A DNA stretch of 24,068 bases from Cytophagaceae bacterium (GCA_947464365.1 CANHWS010000014.1:1-24068), one strand, 5' to 3'; positions 15,359-24,068 are shown, counted from the stretch's first letter. The notes: a model not told the origin generated them from the letters alone. A program made the numbers and translations.

Positions 15359-16390
15359 CTATTGATCAAACCGATATTCCTTCACCGTGTTGATGAAGAC
15401 CTTGACGTGCTCTGGGTCGATATCCGGATAGACACCATGGCCTAGGTTGGCGATGGTACCTCGTTTGCCAAACTCCCTGAGCATAGCTTCCGTCTCTTTC
15501 TTGATTGTAGCTGGGTCAGAATAGAGGACACAAGGATCTAGATTGCCTTGCAGCGTTTTGTGCGGACCAAGAGCCTTGCGGCTTTCCTGAATGCGCATAT
15601 TCCAGTCCAACCCAATAACTTGGCATGGTAGGTGTTGCATTTCCTCAAGGGCAAAAAAAGCGCCTTTTGCAAACACCGTCTTAGGCACCGAGGTTACGCC
15701 TTCGCAAATCTGTTTGATGTAGGGTAGCGAAAAGGTGCTGTATTGTGCTGGGCTCAGGATACCAGCCCACGAGTCGAATATCTGAACCAAATCAGCCCCA
15801 CTCCGTACCTGCATATTGAGGTAGGCGATGGTGCCTTCGGTGATTTTCTGCAATAACTTATGACTGAGCTCTGGGTTGGTGTAGAGCATCTTTTTAGCCT
15901 TGCTGAACGTCTTAGACCCACCACCCTCGATCATATAAGCGAAGATGGTCCATGGGGCACCCGCAAACCCAATCAAAGGCACACGGCCATTGAGCTCACT
16001 TTTGACGATCCGGAGGGCGGAAGCCACATAGTGTAGATGTTCCTCTGGGTCGGCAACACGAAGTTTGTCAACGTCGGCCATGGTTTTGACCGTCTCAGGG
16101 AAGTGAGGGCCTTTTTTCTCTTCCATCACGTAGGGCAGGCCCATCGCTTCTGGGATTACCAAGATGTCCGAAAAGATGATGGCGGCATCAACACCAAGCA
16201 AGTCAACAGGTTGGAGGGTTACCTCGGCTGCCAGTTCGGGCGTTGTTGCTAGCTGGATAAATCCTTTAGCTTTTTCGCGCACGGCGCGGTATTCAGGTAA
16301 TATTCGGCCTGCTTGGCGCATCAGCCATACTGGTACACGTTCTACGTCTTGGCCAGCAGCGGCACGTAATAGCAAATCGTTCTTGTGCAT
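15359..16390 (-). CDS. hemE: Uroporphyrinogen decarboxylase
   Basis: This heme-pathway enzyme decarboxylates the four acetate groups of uroporphyrinogen III to give coproporphyrinogen III in the cytoplasm. The 343-residue product carries both family signatures: VPVWLMRQAGRILPEYR near residue 25 and GFAGAPWTIFAYMIEGGGSK around 145. It ends with the conserved NLGHGVYPDIDPEHVKVF. The frame is open to 16540, but the ATG at 16390 (MHKNDLLLRAAAG) matches the usual start and length. A perfect -7 promoter element ends only 5 nt upstream of it, which rules out the longer versions. The glycosyltransferase follows 152 nt after its stop if counted from the GTG, or about 65 nt from the homologous N-terminus. 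No other heme genes are adjacent. Confidence 0.97.
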   Translation of the reverse strand: MHKNDLLLRAAAGQDVERVPVWLMRQAGRILPEYRAVREKAKGFIQLATTPELAAEVTLQPVDLLGVDAAIIFSDILVIPEAMGLPYVMEEKKGPHFPETVKTMADVDKLRVADPEEHLHYVASALRIVKSELNGRVPLIGFAGAPWTIFAYMIEGGGSKTFSKAKKMLYTNPELSHKLLQKITEGTIAYLNMQVRSGADLVQIFDSWAGILSPAQYSTFSLPYIKQICEGVTSVPKTVFAKGAFFALEEMQHLPCQVIGLDWNMRIQESRKALGPHKTLQGNLDPCVLYSDPATIKKETEAMLREFGKRGTIANLGHGVYPDIDPEHVKVFINTVKEYRFDQ

Positions 16391-16395
16391 GGGCG

Positions 16396-16403
16396 CAAAG
16401 GTA
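16396..16403 (-). promoter_or_regulatory. -7 promoter element of hemE, almost touching the ATG
   Basis: Minus-strand TACCTTTG matches TAnnTTTG exactly and ends 5 nt before the ATG at 16390. Transcription would then start at or next to the start codon, giving a leaderless mRNA. No good -33 TTG is visible, so this remains tentative. Confidence 0.45.
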
Positions 16404-16550
16404 AGGGCTAAGCAGGTTTTGTTGGCATACTTACGCCGATTGCTTGTTGCCAGAATTTTTAACAAGGCAGGTAGGCCGCCTTTGTTTGCTGATTTGCCAA
16501 TCTTGAGCCGCAATGGAACCTTATTCAGGTCCACTAACAATCCGCTGGAC

Positions 16551-16582
16551 TTGATGTCCGTACCTGTTTTGCCCTATCTTGC
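16551..16582 (+). promoter_or_regulatory. Probable promoter of leuS
   Basis: TTG (16551-16553) and TATCTTGC (16575-16582) are separated by 21 bp. The second differs from TAnnTTTG at one fixed position. It leaves a leader of about 60 nt before the leuS ATG. Confidence 0.4.
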
Positions 16583-16647
16583 AACTTTAGTGATCAGCTA
16601 ACCAAATCAAGCACGCCCACGTAGAGCATCTGGGCGCACCGACCTCC

Positions 16648-19542
16648 ATGGCCGACTATAACCCGCAACAGCTAGAAGCCAAATGGCAAGCCTATTGGCA
16701 ACAAAACATTACCTTTAAGTCAGACATTGATCCTACTAGGCCTAAGTACTACGTCCTTGATATGTTCCCCTACCCAAGTGGTGCGGGTCTGCATGTGGGT
16801 CATCCGCTAGGGTATATCGCTAGTGACATCGTCGCTAGATATAAGCGCCAAAAGGGCTACAACGTTCTCCACCCAATGGGGTTTGACAGCTTTGGCTTAC
16901 CTGCCGAGCAATATGCCATACAGACTGGGCAACATCCTGAAAAAACAACTCGCGAAAACATTGCTCGTTACCAGGAGCAACTCAAGCAATTAGGTTTTAG
17001 CTATGACTGGGACCGCGAGGTGCGGACAAGCGACCCTAGCTACTATCGGTTTACACAATGGATTTTTGGTCTGCTTTTCAACAGCTGGTACAACCGCCAG
17101 ACCGAATCTGCCGAACCGATCGAGACCCTCAAAGCTCACCTCGCAGGATTTGGCACCGCTGATCTGGACGCCGTGGCCGATGATGATGCCACCACATTAA
17201 CGCCAGAAGCTTGGAAAGCCCTAGATCCTGCTGGTCAAGAGGCGATTTTACAACAGTATCGCCTAGCCTATAAATCCTATTCGACCGTCAATTGGTGCCC
17301 AGCCTTGGGTACCGTTTTGGCCAATGACGAGGTCAAAGATGGTGTGTCCGAACGTGGTGGATACCCAGTCGAGCTCAAGGTGATGCAGCAATGGAGTATG
17401 CGTATTACGGCCTATGCCAGCCGCCTACTTACTGGTCTTGATAGCCTAGACTGGACCGACTCGATCAAAGAAATGCAGCGCAACTGGATCGGTCGGAGCC
17501 AAGGGTGCAGCCTGCGGTTTGATGTGGTAGGTACGGACGGTAACCCAACAGGCCAACAAATCGAAGTCTTCACCACTAGGGTAGACACAACCTTTGGTGT
17601 TACTTTCCTAAGCCTTGCCCCTGAAAGTGAACTTGCTACTGCCCTCATCACCCCTGCACAGGCCGAGGCCGCCAATGCCTATATCGATGCTGCCAAAAAC
17701 CGCAGCGAACGTGATCGGATGGCAGATGTCAAAACCATCAGTGGCGTTTTCACGGGTAGCTATGCACGAAATCCATTCAACGATGCCTTAATCCCGATCT
17801 GGATTGCGGACTATGTTTTAGCAGGATATGGTACTGGTGCCGTGATGGCTGTGCCTAGTAGCGATACCCGCGATTATGCATTTGCCAAACATTTTCATCT
17901 GCCGATAATTCAGGTTCAAACCGGTCCGCAGACAGACATCAGTCAGTCCGATTTTGACGCTAAGGCTGGTACCATGATCAACTCTGGTTTCTTGGACGGA
18001 TTGACTGTTCCAGAAGCCATCACAGCGGCCATCGCCTATGTCGAACAACAGGGCTGGGGCAAGGGCAAAATCAACTACCGCTTGCGGAACGCGATTTTCA
18101 GCCGTCAGCGCTATTGGGGTGAGCCGATCCCCGTCTATTTTGAAGGCGAGATCCCGCACCTGATACCAGATGCTGAGCTACCGCTGGTGCTGCCGGAAGT
18201 GGATGCTTATTTGCCAACCGAAACGGGCGAGCCACCACTAGGCCGAGCCAAAGACTGGCATTATCAGTCATCAGACCAGCCGATCGAGACTAACACGATG
18301 CCTGGCTGGGCAGGTAGTAGTTGGTACTTCTTGCGCTACATGGACCCGCAGAACCAAGCCGTCTTTGCGGACCGAACCAAGATAGACTATTGGCAACAGG
18401 TCGATCTCTATATCGGTGGGGCAGAGCACGCCACAGGCCACCTATTGTATAGCCGCTTCTGGACCAAGTTTTTGTATGATCTGGGCTACATCGGCTTTGA
18501 CGAACCGTTCAAAAAACTGGTTAATCAGGGCATGATACAGGGGACTAGCGAGTTGGCATCGGTTTTTATCAACCCAGCCTCAGAGGCCAATGGTCTGCCA
18601 AAATACTTCCTACTATCAGCTGATGTTGATCAGGAGGCTTGGTTGGCCACGCAGTTAATCCCATTGACTGCCATGTCCATTCACCTTGATGTTAACATCG
18701 TCAGCAATGGCGTCCTAGATCTTGCTCAGTTCGTGGCTTGGCGGCCAGACTATTTGCAGGCTCAGTTTGTCGTACCTGCCGGCTATTTTCAGGTGGGGCA
18801 GTTCACCGAAACCAAACCAGGGGCCAAGACAGATTTTCGCACCCGCCAAGAAGTCGAGAAGATGTCCAAGTCCAAGTACAACGTCGTCAATCCGGACCTC
18901 ATAATCAATAGGTACGGTGCGGACACGTTGCGGATGTACGAAATGTTCTTGGGGCCTTTGGAGCAAACCAAACCTTGGAACACCAATGGCATTGAAGGGA
19001 CCTACAAGTTCTTGCGTCGGTATTGGCGCCTCTTCTTTGACGATGCTGGCAAACTAGTGGTTACTGAGGCAGAGCCTAGCCCAGAAGAGCTCAAGGTTTT
19101 GCACCGGACAATCAAGAAGATTGGCGATGATATCGAACGCTTATCCTTCAATACCTGTGTATCGACCCTTATGGTTGCACTTAATGACCTCCAAGCCCTT
19201 AAATGCAACAAACGTTCAGTACTGGAGCCACTCACTATTGTCTTGAGTAGTTTGGCCCCGCATATAGCGGAGGAGCTTTGGTCAGCCTTAGGCCACACCA
19301 CCTCGATTTCGACAGCAACATATCCCGCCTTTATCGAAGCCTACCTTGTTGAGTCATCCTTTGATTGCCCTATTAGCATCAATGGCAAAACGAAGGCGAA
19401 CCTGCAACTTGCGATAGGACTGTCAGCAGCGGATGTTGAGGCCATTGTTTTGGGTAATGAACAGGTGCAGAAAATCCTTGATGGTAAACCACCCAAAAAG
19501 ATTATTGTGGTGCCTAACCGTATTGTCAATATTGTGGTTTAG
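16648..19542 (+). CDS. leuS: Leucyl-tRNA synthetase
   Basis: This is the class I synthetase that charges tRNA-Leu. The 964-residue protein has the ATP-binding HVGH (residues 49-52, the HIGH motif) within MFPYPSGAGLHVGHPLGY, and KMSKS at 738-742. An editing (CP1) domain shows the Thr-rich FTTRVDTTFGVTFLSLAPES and GTGAVMAVPSSDTRDYAFAK with the conserved Asp. The tRNA-binding anticodon domain and a C-terminal DGKPPKKIIVVPNRIVNIV complete it. It is about 100 residues longer than E. coli LeuS because of two extra segments, around residues 155-200 (acidic) and 630-730. I believe such insertions are common in Bacteroidota LeuRS, so I do not treat them as abnormal. ATG at 16648 gives the usual MADYNPQQLEAKWQ start. 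It is divergent from hemE. Confidence 0.98.
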   Translation: MADYNPQQLEAKWQAYWQQNITFKSDIDPTRPKYYVLDMFPYPSGAGLHVGHPLGYIASDIVARYKRQKGYNVLHPMGFDSFGLPAEQYAIQTGQHPEKTTRENIARYQEQLKQLGFSYDWDREVRTSDPSYYRFTQWIFGLLFNSWYNRQTESAEPIETLKAHLAGFGTADLDAVADDDATTLTPEAWKALDPAGQEAILQQYRLAYKSYSTVNWCPALGTVLANDEVKDGVSERGGYPVELKVMQQWSMRITAYASRLLTGLDSLDWTDSIKEMQRNWIGRSQGCSLRFDVVGTDGNPTGQQIEVFTTRVDTTFGVTFLSLAPESELATALITPAQAEAANAYIDAAKNRSERDRMADVKTISGVFTGSYARNPFNDALIPIWIADYVLAGYGTGAVMAVPSSDTRDYAFAKHFHLPIIQVQTGPQTDISQSDFDAKAGTMINSGFLDGLTVPEAITAAIAYVEQQGWGKGKINYRLRNAIFSRQRYWGEPIPVYFEGEIPHLIPDAELPLVLPEVDAYLPTETGEPPLGRAKDWHYQSSDQPIETNTMPGWAGSSWYFLRYMDPQNQAVFADRTKIDYWQQVDLYIGGAEHATGHLLYSRFWTKFLYDLGYIGFDEPFKKLVNQGMIQGTSELASVFINPASEANGLPKYFLLSADVDQEAWLATQLIPLTAMSIHLDVNIVSNGVLDLAQFVAWRPDYLQAQFVVPAGYFQVGQFTETKPGAKTDFRTRQEVEKMSKSKYNVVNPDLIINRYGADTLRMYEMFLGPLEQTKPWNTNGIEGTYKFLRRYWRLFFDDAGKLVVTEAEPSPEELKVLHRTIKKIGDDIERLSFNTCVSTLMVALNDLQALKCNKRSVLEPLTIVLSSLAPHIAEELWSALGHTTSISTATYPAFIEAYLVESSFDCPISINGKTKANLQLAIGLSAADVEAIVLGNEQVQKILDGKPPKKIIVVPNRIVNIVV

Positions 19543-19703
19543 GTCATTAGGCTGCCCAGATTGGCCCCAGCGTTGTGTAAGTGGCTGTTTTTGCGATTGT
19601 TAACGAACACTCGTTGGTGATAATTATTACTAAATTTTCGGATGTAGGTTGGAAGTTGCCCTAATGTTTCGGACATTGGAGTATATATACTCATACAACC
19701 TCG

Positions 19704-21584
19704 TTGGCTTTGTCTCAAGACGCCTCATTTTGGAGATTCAGCATCCTGTTATTCGGGCTTTTAGCCAGCCTTTGGGCAGGTGTGGCTGTTGCCCAATCTA
19801 CTCCTGATTTTGACAGCTTGAGGCAAGCTGTAGGAAATGCAAAGGGGCCATCAGCAATGGCTAGGCAGCAGCTGGTTCTCACCACTAGTTTTGTGGTTGC
19901 AGGCCAACTTGATAGCGCCGATAATCACCTCGGGAAGGCCAAAGCCATTTTGGCTAATGTGCCCAATGACACCAACAATGTGCGAGTATCCTACCTATCG
20001 GGGGTATTAGCGTATGTACGGGGCAATTTCCAAGCAGCTCTACCACACTTTTCCGTAGTGGTTTCGCAGGCTAACAGCGCTTTCTGCCTTCAGGATCGTG
20101 CCAAATCTTGGGTTAAACTCGGTGTCTGTTACCAGCGTCTAACCCGTACTGCCGAGGGCATTGCCGCAGTATTGGAGGCCGAAAAGTTGGCAAAGCAGCA
20201 AGCGGACCCTGCCTTGATGGGAGACGTTTATTTTATGCTTGGGGTATTGTATGGAGCCACCGGTAATCATCCGACCGTCAAAAGGTACTACGAGCAAGCC
20301 CTGCAGTATATGCCGGCGAAAGACGAATACCGAAAAGCCATGGTGCTCAATTCCTTGGCCCTACTGTATTCGGTTAGTAATCAGGACCGTAAGGCAATTG
20401 ATGCTTACCTCCAATGTTATCAGATTGCCCTCAGGACCAATACCACTGAGAATGGCTATGGATCATTGGCGAATGCTGGGCTTATCATTGTAAACCAGCC
20501 AGATTACAGAAGGGCTTTACCCATCATTGACACCTTAATGGTAGCCGGCAAGCGGTTAAAGCGACCCTACCTGCTGCACTTCGGATATGCCATTAGGGCA
20601 CAGTATCATAAACGCCAACACCACTACAAATTAGCCCAGGCTAGCCTCGACTCGGGCATCATGTGTCTGAAACGTAGTGGGGAGATTAGCTCCTTACCCC
20701 AATTGTTGGCGGCGCAAACTGAAATTGACTCCTTGGCTGGGGACTACAAGAAAAGCCTCAGGACCCGAAGCGAGCTAGCCCGGGTCAAGGACATGGTGTA
20801 TGACAACCAGAAACTGGCCAAGATTGAAGAGATGCGGATCAAGTTTGATACCGAAAAATCTGAGGAACGAAACAAAATCTTGGCTACTGAGCTAGAAGCC
20901 GAATCCTGGAGACGGAACACACTAGTTGCAGTGGTTTTGTTGTTGGTATTGGCCGCAATTGGCCTATGGTTTATCCTGACCCAGACAAGGCGATTGTCCA
21001 ACCAGCGTGCCATCATCCTGGAGAAAGAACGGCTGACGGCCAAGCTGGAGCAAGAGCAAGCCGCACAACAAGCAGCATTTTTGGCCAAGCAGTTGGCCAT
21101 GCAAGAGGAGCTGGCCCAAGCCGAACAGAATGAAAAAGAGGCTGCCTATCGCGCACTAGTATCGACAAATACATTGTCAGCGCACCGACGAGATGTGATT
21201 GCCAAAACTCAAACCGTCCTCAAGCAGTATCCTAAACTTTCCCGCCAACTCGAAGATCTATTGGAGCGGGTAGAAGATAGCCAAGACCTAGAGTTGGAAT
21301 GGGAAAAATACAAGGCGGCATTTCTGCAAATTCATCCTGATTTTTTCAAACGCTTGGCCGGACTTTCGCCTGGCCTATCTGCTAATGACGAACGCCTAGC
21401 TGCTTATTTGCTAATGGGCATCACGGGCAAAGACTTGGCAAATTTGCTCAATCTAACCGAGCCAACAGTCCACAATAACCGGTCAAAACTTCGAAAGCGG
21501 TTGGGCCTTCAGCCTTCCGAGGATTTGGTCCTGTTCCTGCAAGAATTAGCCATCAGCGAGGCACTTCCCCAAAATACTTCTTAG
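19704..21584 (+). CDS. TPR sensor with transmembrane helix and C-terminal LuxR-like HTH regulator
   Basis: This 626-residue protein begins with a signal peptide (FSILLFGLLASLWAGVAVAQ). About six tetratricopeptide-like repeats follow over residues 45-370 (e.g. ALMGDVYFMLGVLYGATGNH, MVLNSLALLYSVSNQDRKAI). A transmembrane helix spans about 406-427, then a Gln/Glu/Ala-rich coiled coil. The C-terminus is the Bacteroidota TPR-regulator type of winged or LuxR-like HTH (about 550-612): HPDFFKRLAGLSPGLSANDE, then LAAYLLMGITGKDLANLLNL and VHNNRSKLRKRLGL. Sensing would be periplasmic and DNA binding cytoplasmic, on one chain without phosphorylation. No ATG is available: the frame closes with TAA at 19662-19664 and the signal peptide begins just after TTG codons at 19704 and 19710, so a TTG start is needed. 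It follows leuS by 161 bp. Targets are unknown; the downstream surface-protein gene is a candidate. Confidence 0.85.
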   Translation: MALSQDASFWRFSILLFGLLASLWAGVAVAQSTPDFDSLRQAVGNAKGPSAMARQQLVLTTSFVVAGQLDSADNHLGKAKAILANVPNDTNNVRVSYLSGVLAYVRGNFQAALPHFSVVVSQANSAFCLQDRAKSWVKLGVCYQRLTRTAEGIAAVLEAEKLAKQQADPALMGDVYFMLGVLYGATGNHPTVKRYYEQALQYMPAKDEYRKAMVLNSLALLYSVSNQDRKAIDAYLQCYQIALRTNTTENGYGSLANAGLIIVNQPDYRRALPIIDTLMVAGKRLKRPYLLHFGYAIRAQYHKRQHHYKLAQASLDSGIMCLKRSGEISSLPQLLAAQTEIDSLAGDYKKSLRTRSELARVKDMVYDNQKLAKIEEMRIKFDTEKSEERNKILATELEAESWRRNTLVAVVLLLVLAAIGLWFILTQTRRLSNQRAIILEKERLTAKLEQEQAAQQAAFLAKQLAMQEELAQAEQNEKEAAYRALVSTNTLSAHRRDVIAKTQTVLKQYPKLSRQLEDLLERVEDSQDLELEWEKYKAAFLQIHPDFFKRLAGLSPGLSANDERLAAYLLMGITGKDLANLLNLTEPTVHNNRSKLRKRLGLQPSEDLVLFLQELAISEALPQNTS

Positions 21585-22137
21585 AAAATGAGGTGATCAT
21601 GAGGTGCTAAATGCCTTCTAACGACATCCATGATCCATTCTCTTCGCCCTAGACCTACCTTTGGCCTGCATCTGAGCTGGATTAGGAACCCCAAATGCAA
21701 ATTGCCGAGTCTGCCGATCAGGCTGCCATTTTTCTACCTGATTCCTCACTCAATAGGGTAGCAAGCCTGGCGGAGTAGGTATTTGTTAGGCGTTATTGAT
21801 GCTACTACTGCCAGCTTAGTTATTGCCAATTGTTGCCAACTATTCGCCACTTACGTAGGCGATGGTTTGCAAACTCATCTCCCATTATTTGCCGATTTGC
21901 TAACACCCAATTTCTAGAACCGCCAAGATCAAGAAGAAGTAGTATACGAAGTCTAAATGTGAATTTTGTTTTACTATTATCAACTTTGGTTTAGGCCCTT
22001 TTACCGAGTATTTTCCCCAATATCTCCACCATTTTTGGTTAGTGCTATTGCATTTAGGTTCCTGGATTGGCGTTAGGGGAAACCCTACCACCCACCAATT
22101 TCCTTATCAACTACCTTTTCCCCATTCCCATTCAGAG
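21585..22137. other. 553-bp stretch without a supported gene
   Basis: Only short frames are found here and none looks like a protein. Directly after the regulator's stop are two copies of ATGAGGTG (21588-21595 and 21599-21606) in an 11-bp phase. The region then has several TTGCC/CGCC-type words (about 21826-21853) and becomes AT-rich near 21950-22050. No clear promoter or terminator hairpin is visible. It presumably holds the promoter and leader of the following surface-protein gene. Confidence 0.5.
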
Positions 22138-24068
22138 ATGTGCTCCGACAGATACAACCCAATCTTGCCTGAATTGGCAATGACCAATCGCCAAACCCAA
22201 TCGTCAAACCAAATGATATCCTATTTGGCCTTGGCTATCCTGTTGATTTTCAGCAGTATGTCACCTTCATTTGCGGCCAATTTCAAGGGACCAAACCGAA
22301 CAGTCCATCCCTTTGCGAGTCCACACTCCTCGACAGTCGCCTTTAGTGCCTTGTTGCCTGATGGTGTCTTTGCCTCGTCGCATGACTGGGGTGACTATGA
22401 TCAGGATGGAGATCAAGACCTAGTTATCCTAGGGATTGTCAATGGACAAGTGGCCACAACACTTTACACCAACAATGCTGGCGCGATGACTGCTGTAAAC
22501 GGCACTCCGTTTGCCAACCTAGCCAACGGTACAGCTCAGTGGGCAGACTACGATAACGATGGCGATCTTGACCTGCTTGTCCAAGGCAATGACAACCCAG
22601 GTGGTGGCAGCTTTTTCACCCAAGTATGGAACAATGCTGGCGGTACATTCAGTTCCGTTTCGGTCCCAAGCAATAACTTCCTCAACGGAGGTAAATCCGC
22701 ATGGGTCGACTATGACAATGACGGTGATCAAGACCTGATGCTTGCAGGCTTTAATTCCCTGATAGGTAGCCCCCAGATAGATATCTGGGAGTATAGCAGG
22801 GCTGGTGGATTTCAGCTCAATAGTGGTTCTGGGTTGCCTGGTTATACCAATTCGGCCTTCGAATGGGCAGACTATGACCGCGACGGAGATCAGGACTTAC
22901 TCATATCTGGATTTGATGTTAGCAGTAGCTCTGTTGTTAAGTTATTTTTGAATAACGGTTCTGGAGTTTTTCAGGAACTCTCTGGTCTTGGTGTTACATG
23001 GCTGTCAGGGGGAAGTTTGGCGACAACTGACCTAAATCAAGATGGCTATCCTGATTTTGTTTTGACTGGTGTGGATCAAAACGGAACTTCGCAGACCCAC
23101 ATCTACCGCAATACTGGAGGTACAGGTTTTCAGCAATTATCGGGACTAACCATCCCAGGAATGACCAATAGCTCTACTGCTTGGGGTGACTATGATAACG
23201 ATGGGGATCAGGACTTACTCATTAATGGTACTCAGGACTTTTCGCTCAGTACATTCGGCCAGATCTGGAACAATAATGGCAATTTGACTTTCAGCCAATC
23301 TTCAGCTACGGTGCCAGCTTGTTTTGGCGGCCGAGTTTCGTGGGTGGATATCGACAACGACCTTGACCTAGATGCCTTCGTGACAGGCGGTGGTCCTTTT
23401 GCCGACAAGGCCGCAATTGGGATTAACGCTGCTAGTACTGTCAATACACTCCCAACTGCCCCGATCATGACGCAAGCCGTACAGCAAGGTTGTGGTAGCA
23501 TCTTGTTAGCCTTTGGTGGTGCAACAGATGCCCAAACTGCTGCAAATGGGTTAACCTATAACATAAGGATCGGTACCAGCGCAGGTGCCAATGACCTTGT
23601 CTCAGGAATGGCAGATAGGAGCTCAGGTTATCGGCTGATTACGGTCCGTGGGCAATATTTAGGTACTGGTGGGGTCGCCACCGCCATTCTGCGTGGTTTC
23701 CCTGCCGGCACCTACTTTGTAGCCGCTCAGGCCATTGATGGTGCATTTGAGGCAGGCCCATGGTCAGCAGAGCTTTCGGTAACCGTTGTTTCTGACCCAG
23801 AAATGACCAGCACCCTGAGCCGCTCGATGAACTGTAGCACCAATCGCTTTATCTACAGCCCAACCTTTGCTGGCACGACGACAACCTACTCATGGACACG
23901 GGCAGCTGTTGCGGGTGTTGATAATCCCGCTGTTACAGCACCGCAGCCATACGCCCCTAACGAAATCCTGACCAATACCTCTGGTGCTGAGGTTATTGTC
24001 ACGTATGTGATGTTGGCTGGCAACCAGTTTTGCACCAAGTCATACAATGTGGAGGTGCGGGTAGCCTC
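22138..24068 (+). CDS. Secreted FG-GAP/VCBS seven-bladed propeller protein with fn3 and PKD-like domains (3' part cut by window edge)
   Basis: The visible 643 residues begin with a signal peptide (MISYLALAILLIFSSMSPSFA at residues 26-46; an alternative start is the ATG at 22180). Seven regularly spaced calcium-binding loops follow, starting at residues 86, 137, 191, 245, 298, 351 and 404: DYDQDGDQDL, DYDNDGDLDL and so on. A repeat of about 53 residues repeated seven times fits one complete integrin-alpha-type beta-propeller; the last loop (DIDNDLDLDAF) lacks the Gly. A fibronectin III-like domain (about 440-545, YNIRIGTSAG, FPAGTYFVAAQAIDGAF) and a PKD-like domain (about 555-643, TYSWTRAAVAGVDNPAV, TNTSGAEVIVTYV) come next. 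Such proteins usually end with a T9SS sorting domain, here beyond the edge. It probably is a cell-surface adhesin or binding protein; the ligand is unknown. Confidence 0.9.
   Translation, partial: MCSDRYNPILPELAMTNRQTQSSNQMISYLALAILLIFSSMSPSFAANFKGPNRTVHPFASPHSSTVAFSALLPDGVFASSHDWGDYDQDGDQDLVILGIVNGQVATTLYTNNAGAMTAVNGTPFANLANGTAQWADYDNDGDLDLLVQGNDNPGGGSFFTQVWNNAGGTFSSVSVPSNNFLNGGKSAWVDYDNDGDQDLMLAGFNSLIGSPQIDIWEYSRAGGFQLNSGSGLPGYTNSAFEWADYDRDGDQDLLISGFDVSSSSVVKLFLNNGSGVFQELSGLGVTWLSGGSLATTDLNQDGYPDFVLTGVDQNGTSQTHIYRNTGGTGFQQLSGLTIPGMTNSSTAWGDYDNDGDQDLLINGTQDFSLSTFGQIWNNNGNLTFSQSSATVPACFGGRVSWVDIDNDLDLDAFVTGGGPFADKAAIGINAASTVNTLPTAPIMTQAVQQGCGSILLAFGGATDAQTAANGLTYNIRIGTSAGANDLVSGMADRSSGYRLITVRGQYLGTGGVATAILRGFPAGTYFVAAQAIDGAFEAGPWSAELSVTVVSDPEMTSTLSRSMNCSTNRFIYSPTFAGTTTTYSWTRAAVAGVDNPAVTAPQPYAPNEILTNTSGAEVIVTYVMLAGNQFCTKSYNVEVRVA

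Noticed and set aside
16391..16540. Longer hemE frame starting at 16540
   Set aside because: The extra 50 residues are unlike the family and the region contains the likely hemE promoter; the ATG at 16390 matches the normal start.
16164..16601. 145-codon open frame opposite the start of hemE
   Set aside because: It is antisense to hemE and its promoter, with Arg/Ser-rich composition typical of shadow frames.
19602..19615. Small hairpin AACGA-ACAC-TCGTT after leuS
   Set aside because: A 5-bp stem without a T-run is too weak to call a terminator.
1..24068. CRISPR arrays, tRNA/rRNA genes, insertion sequences, phage or defence islands
   Set aside because: No regularly spaced repeats, cloverleaf-like sequences, transposase motifs or defence-type domains were seen on reading both strands.

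Overview
The window is roughly 50% GC DNA from a member of the Bacteroidota. Three things point there. A secreted nuclease ends in a type IX secretion (T9SS) type A sorting domain. An FG-GAP/fn3/PKD-like surface protein, two periplasmic-TPR signalling proteins and an AddB-like Fe-S nuclease are of kinds common in that phylum. Several gene starts are preceded by the Bacteroidota-type -7 promoter element TAnnTTTG rather than by Shine-Dalgarno sequences. A Cytophagales- or Chitinophagales-like source is my guess; nothing here fixes the genus.

Left part (1-6663). A window-truncated cobalamin/metal-receptor-like binding protein and a seven-helix membrane protein of unknown function lie on the minus strand, probably co-transcribed. 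Divergent from them is a TPR-transmembrane-SpoIIE phosphatase. An AddB-type PD-(D/E)XK nuclease with an Fe-S cysteine signature follows on the plus strand.

Middle (6741-13346). An ABC-2 export permease (minus) stands back to back with a zinc/manganese-type ABC permease (plus). The latter's promoter is overlapped by a perfect 16-bp DtxR/MntR-like palindrome. Next are a small lipoprotein, a strong bidirectional terminator, purB (minus), and the T9SS-exported endonuclease I with its own terminator. purB and the nuclease share a very compact divergent promoter region.

Right part (13378-24068). Sua5 (tRNA t6A synthesis), a WaaE-like glycosyltransferase whose start codon appears to be missing, and hemE lie on the minus strand. 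leuS, a TPR-transmembrane-HTH regulator with a TTG start, and a window-truncated seven-bladed FG-GAP propeller protein lie on the plus strand. A 553-bp stretch without a gene precedes the last one.

Most of the region is housekeeping: purine, heme, tRNA charging and modification, and DNA repair. Envelope-facing accessory genes are interspersed. I saw no CRISPR array, tRNA, rRNA, insertion sequence, phage or defence island, and no convincing new multi-gene system. The points most worth checking are the lost glycosyltransferase start codon, the metal-responsive operator in front of an orphan permease, and two promoter elements placed so close to start codons that hemE and sua5 mRNAs may be leaderless or nearly so.
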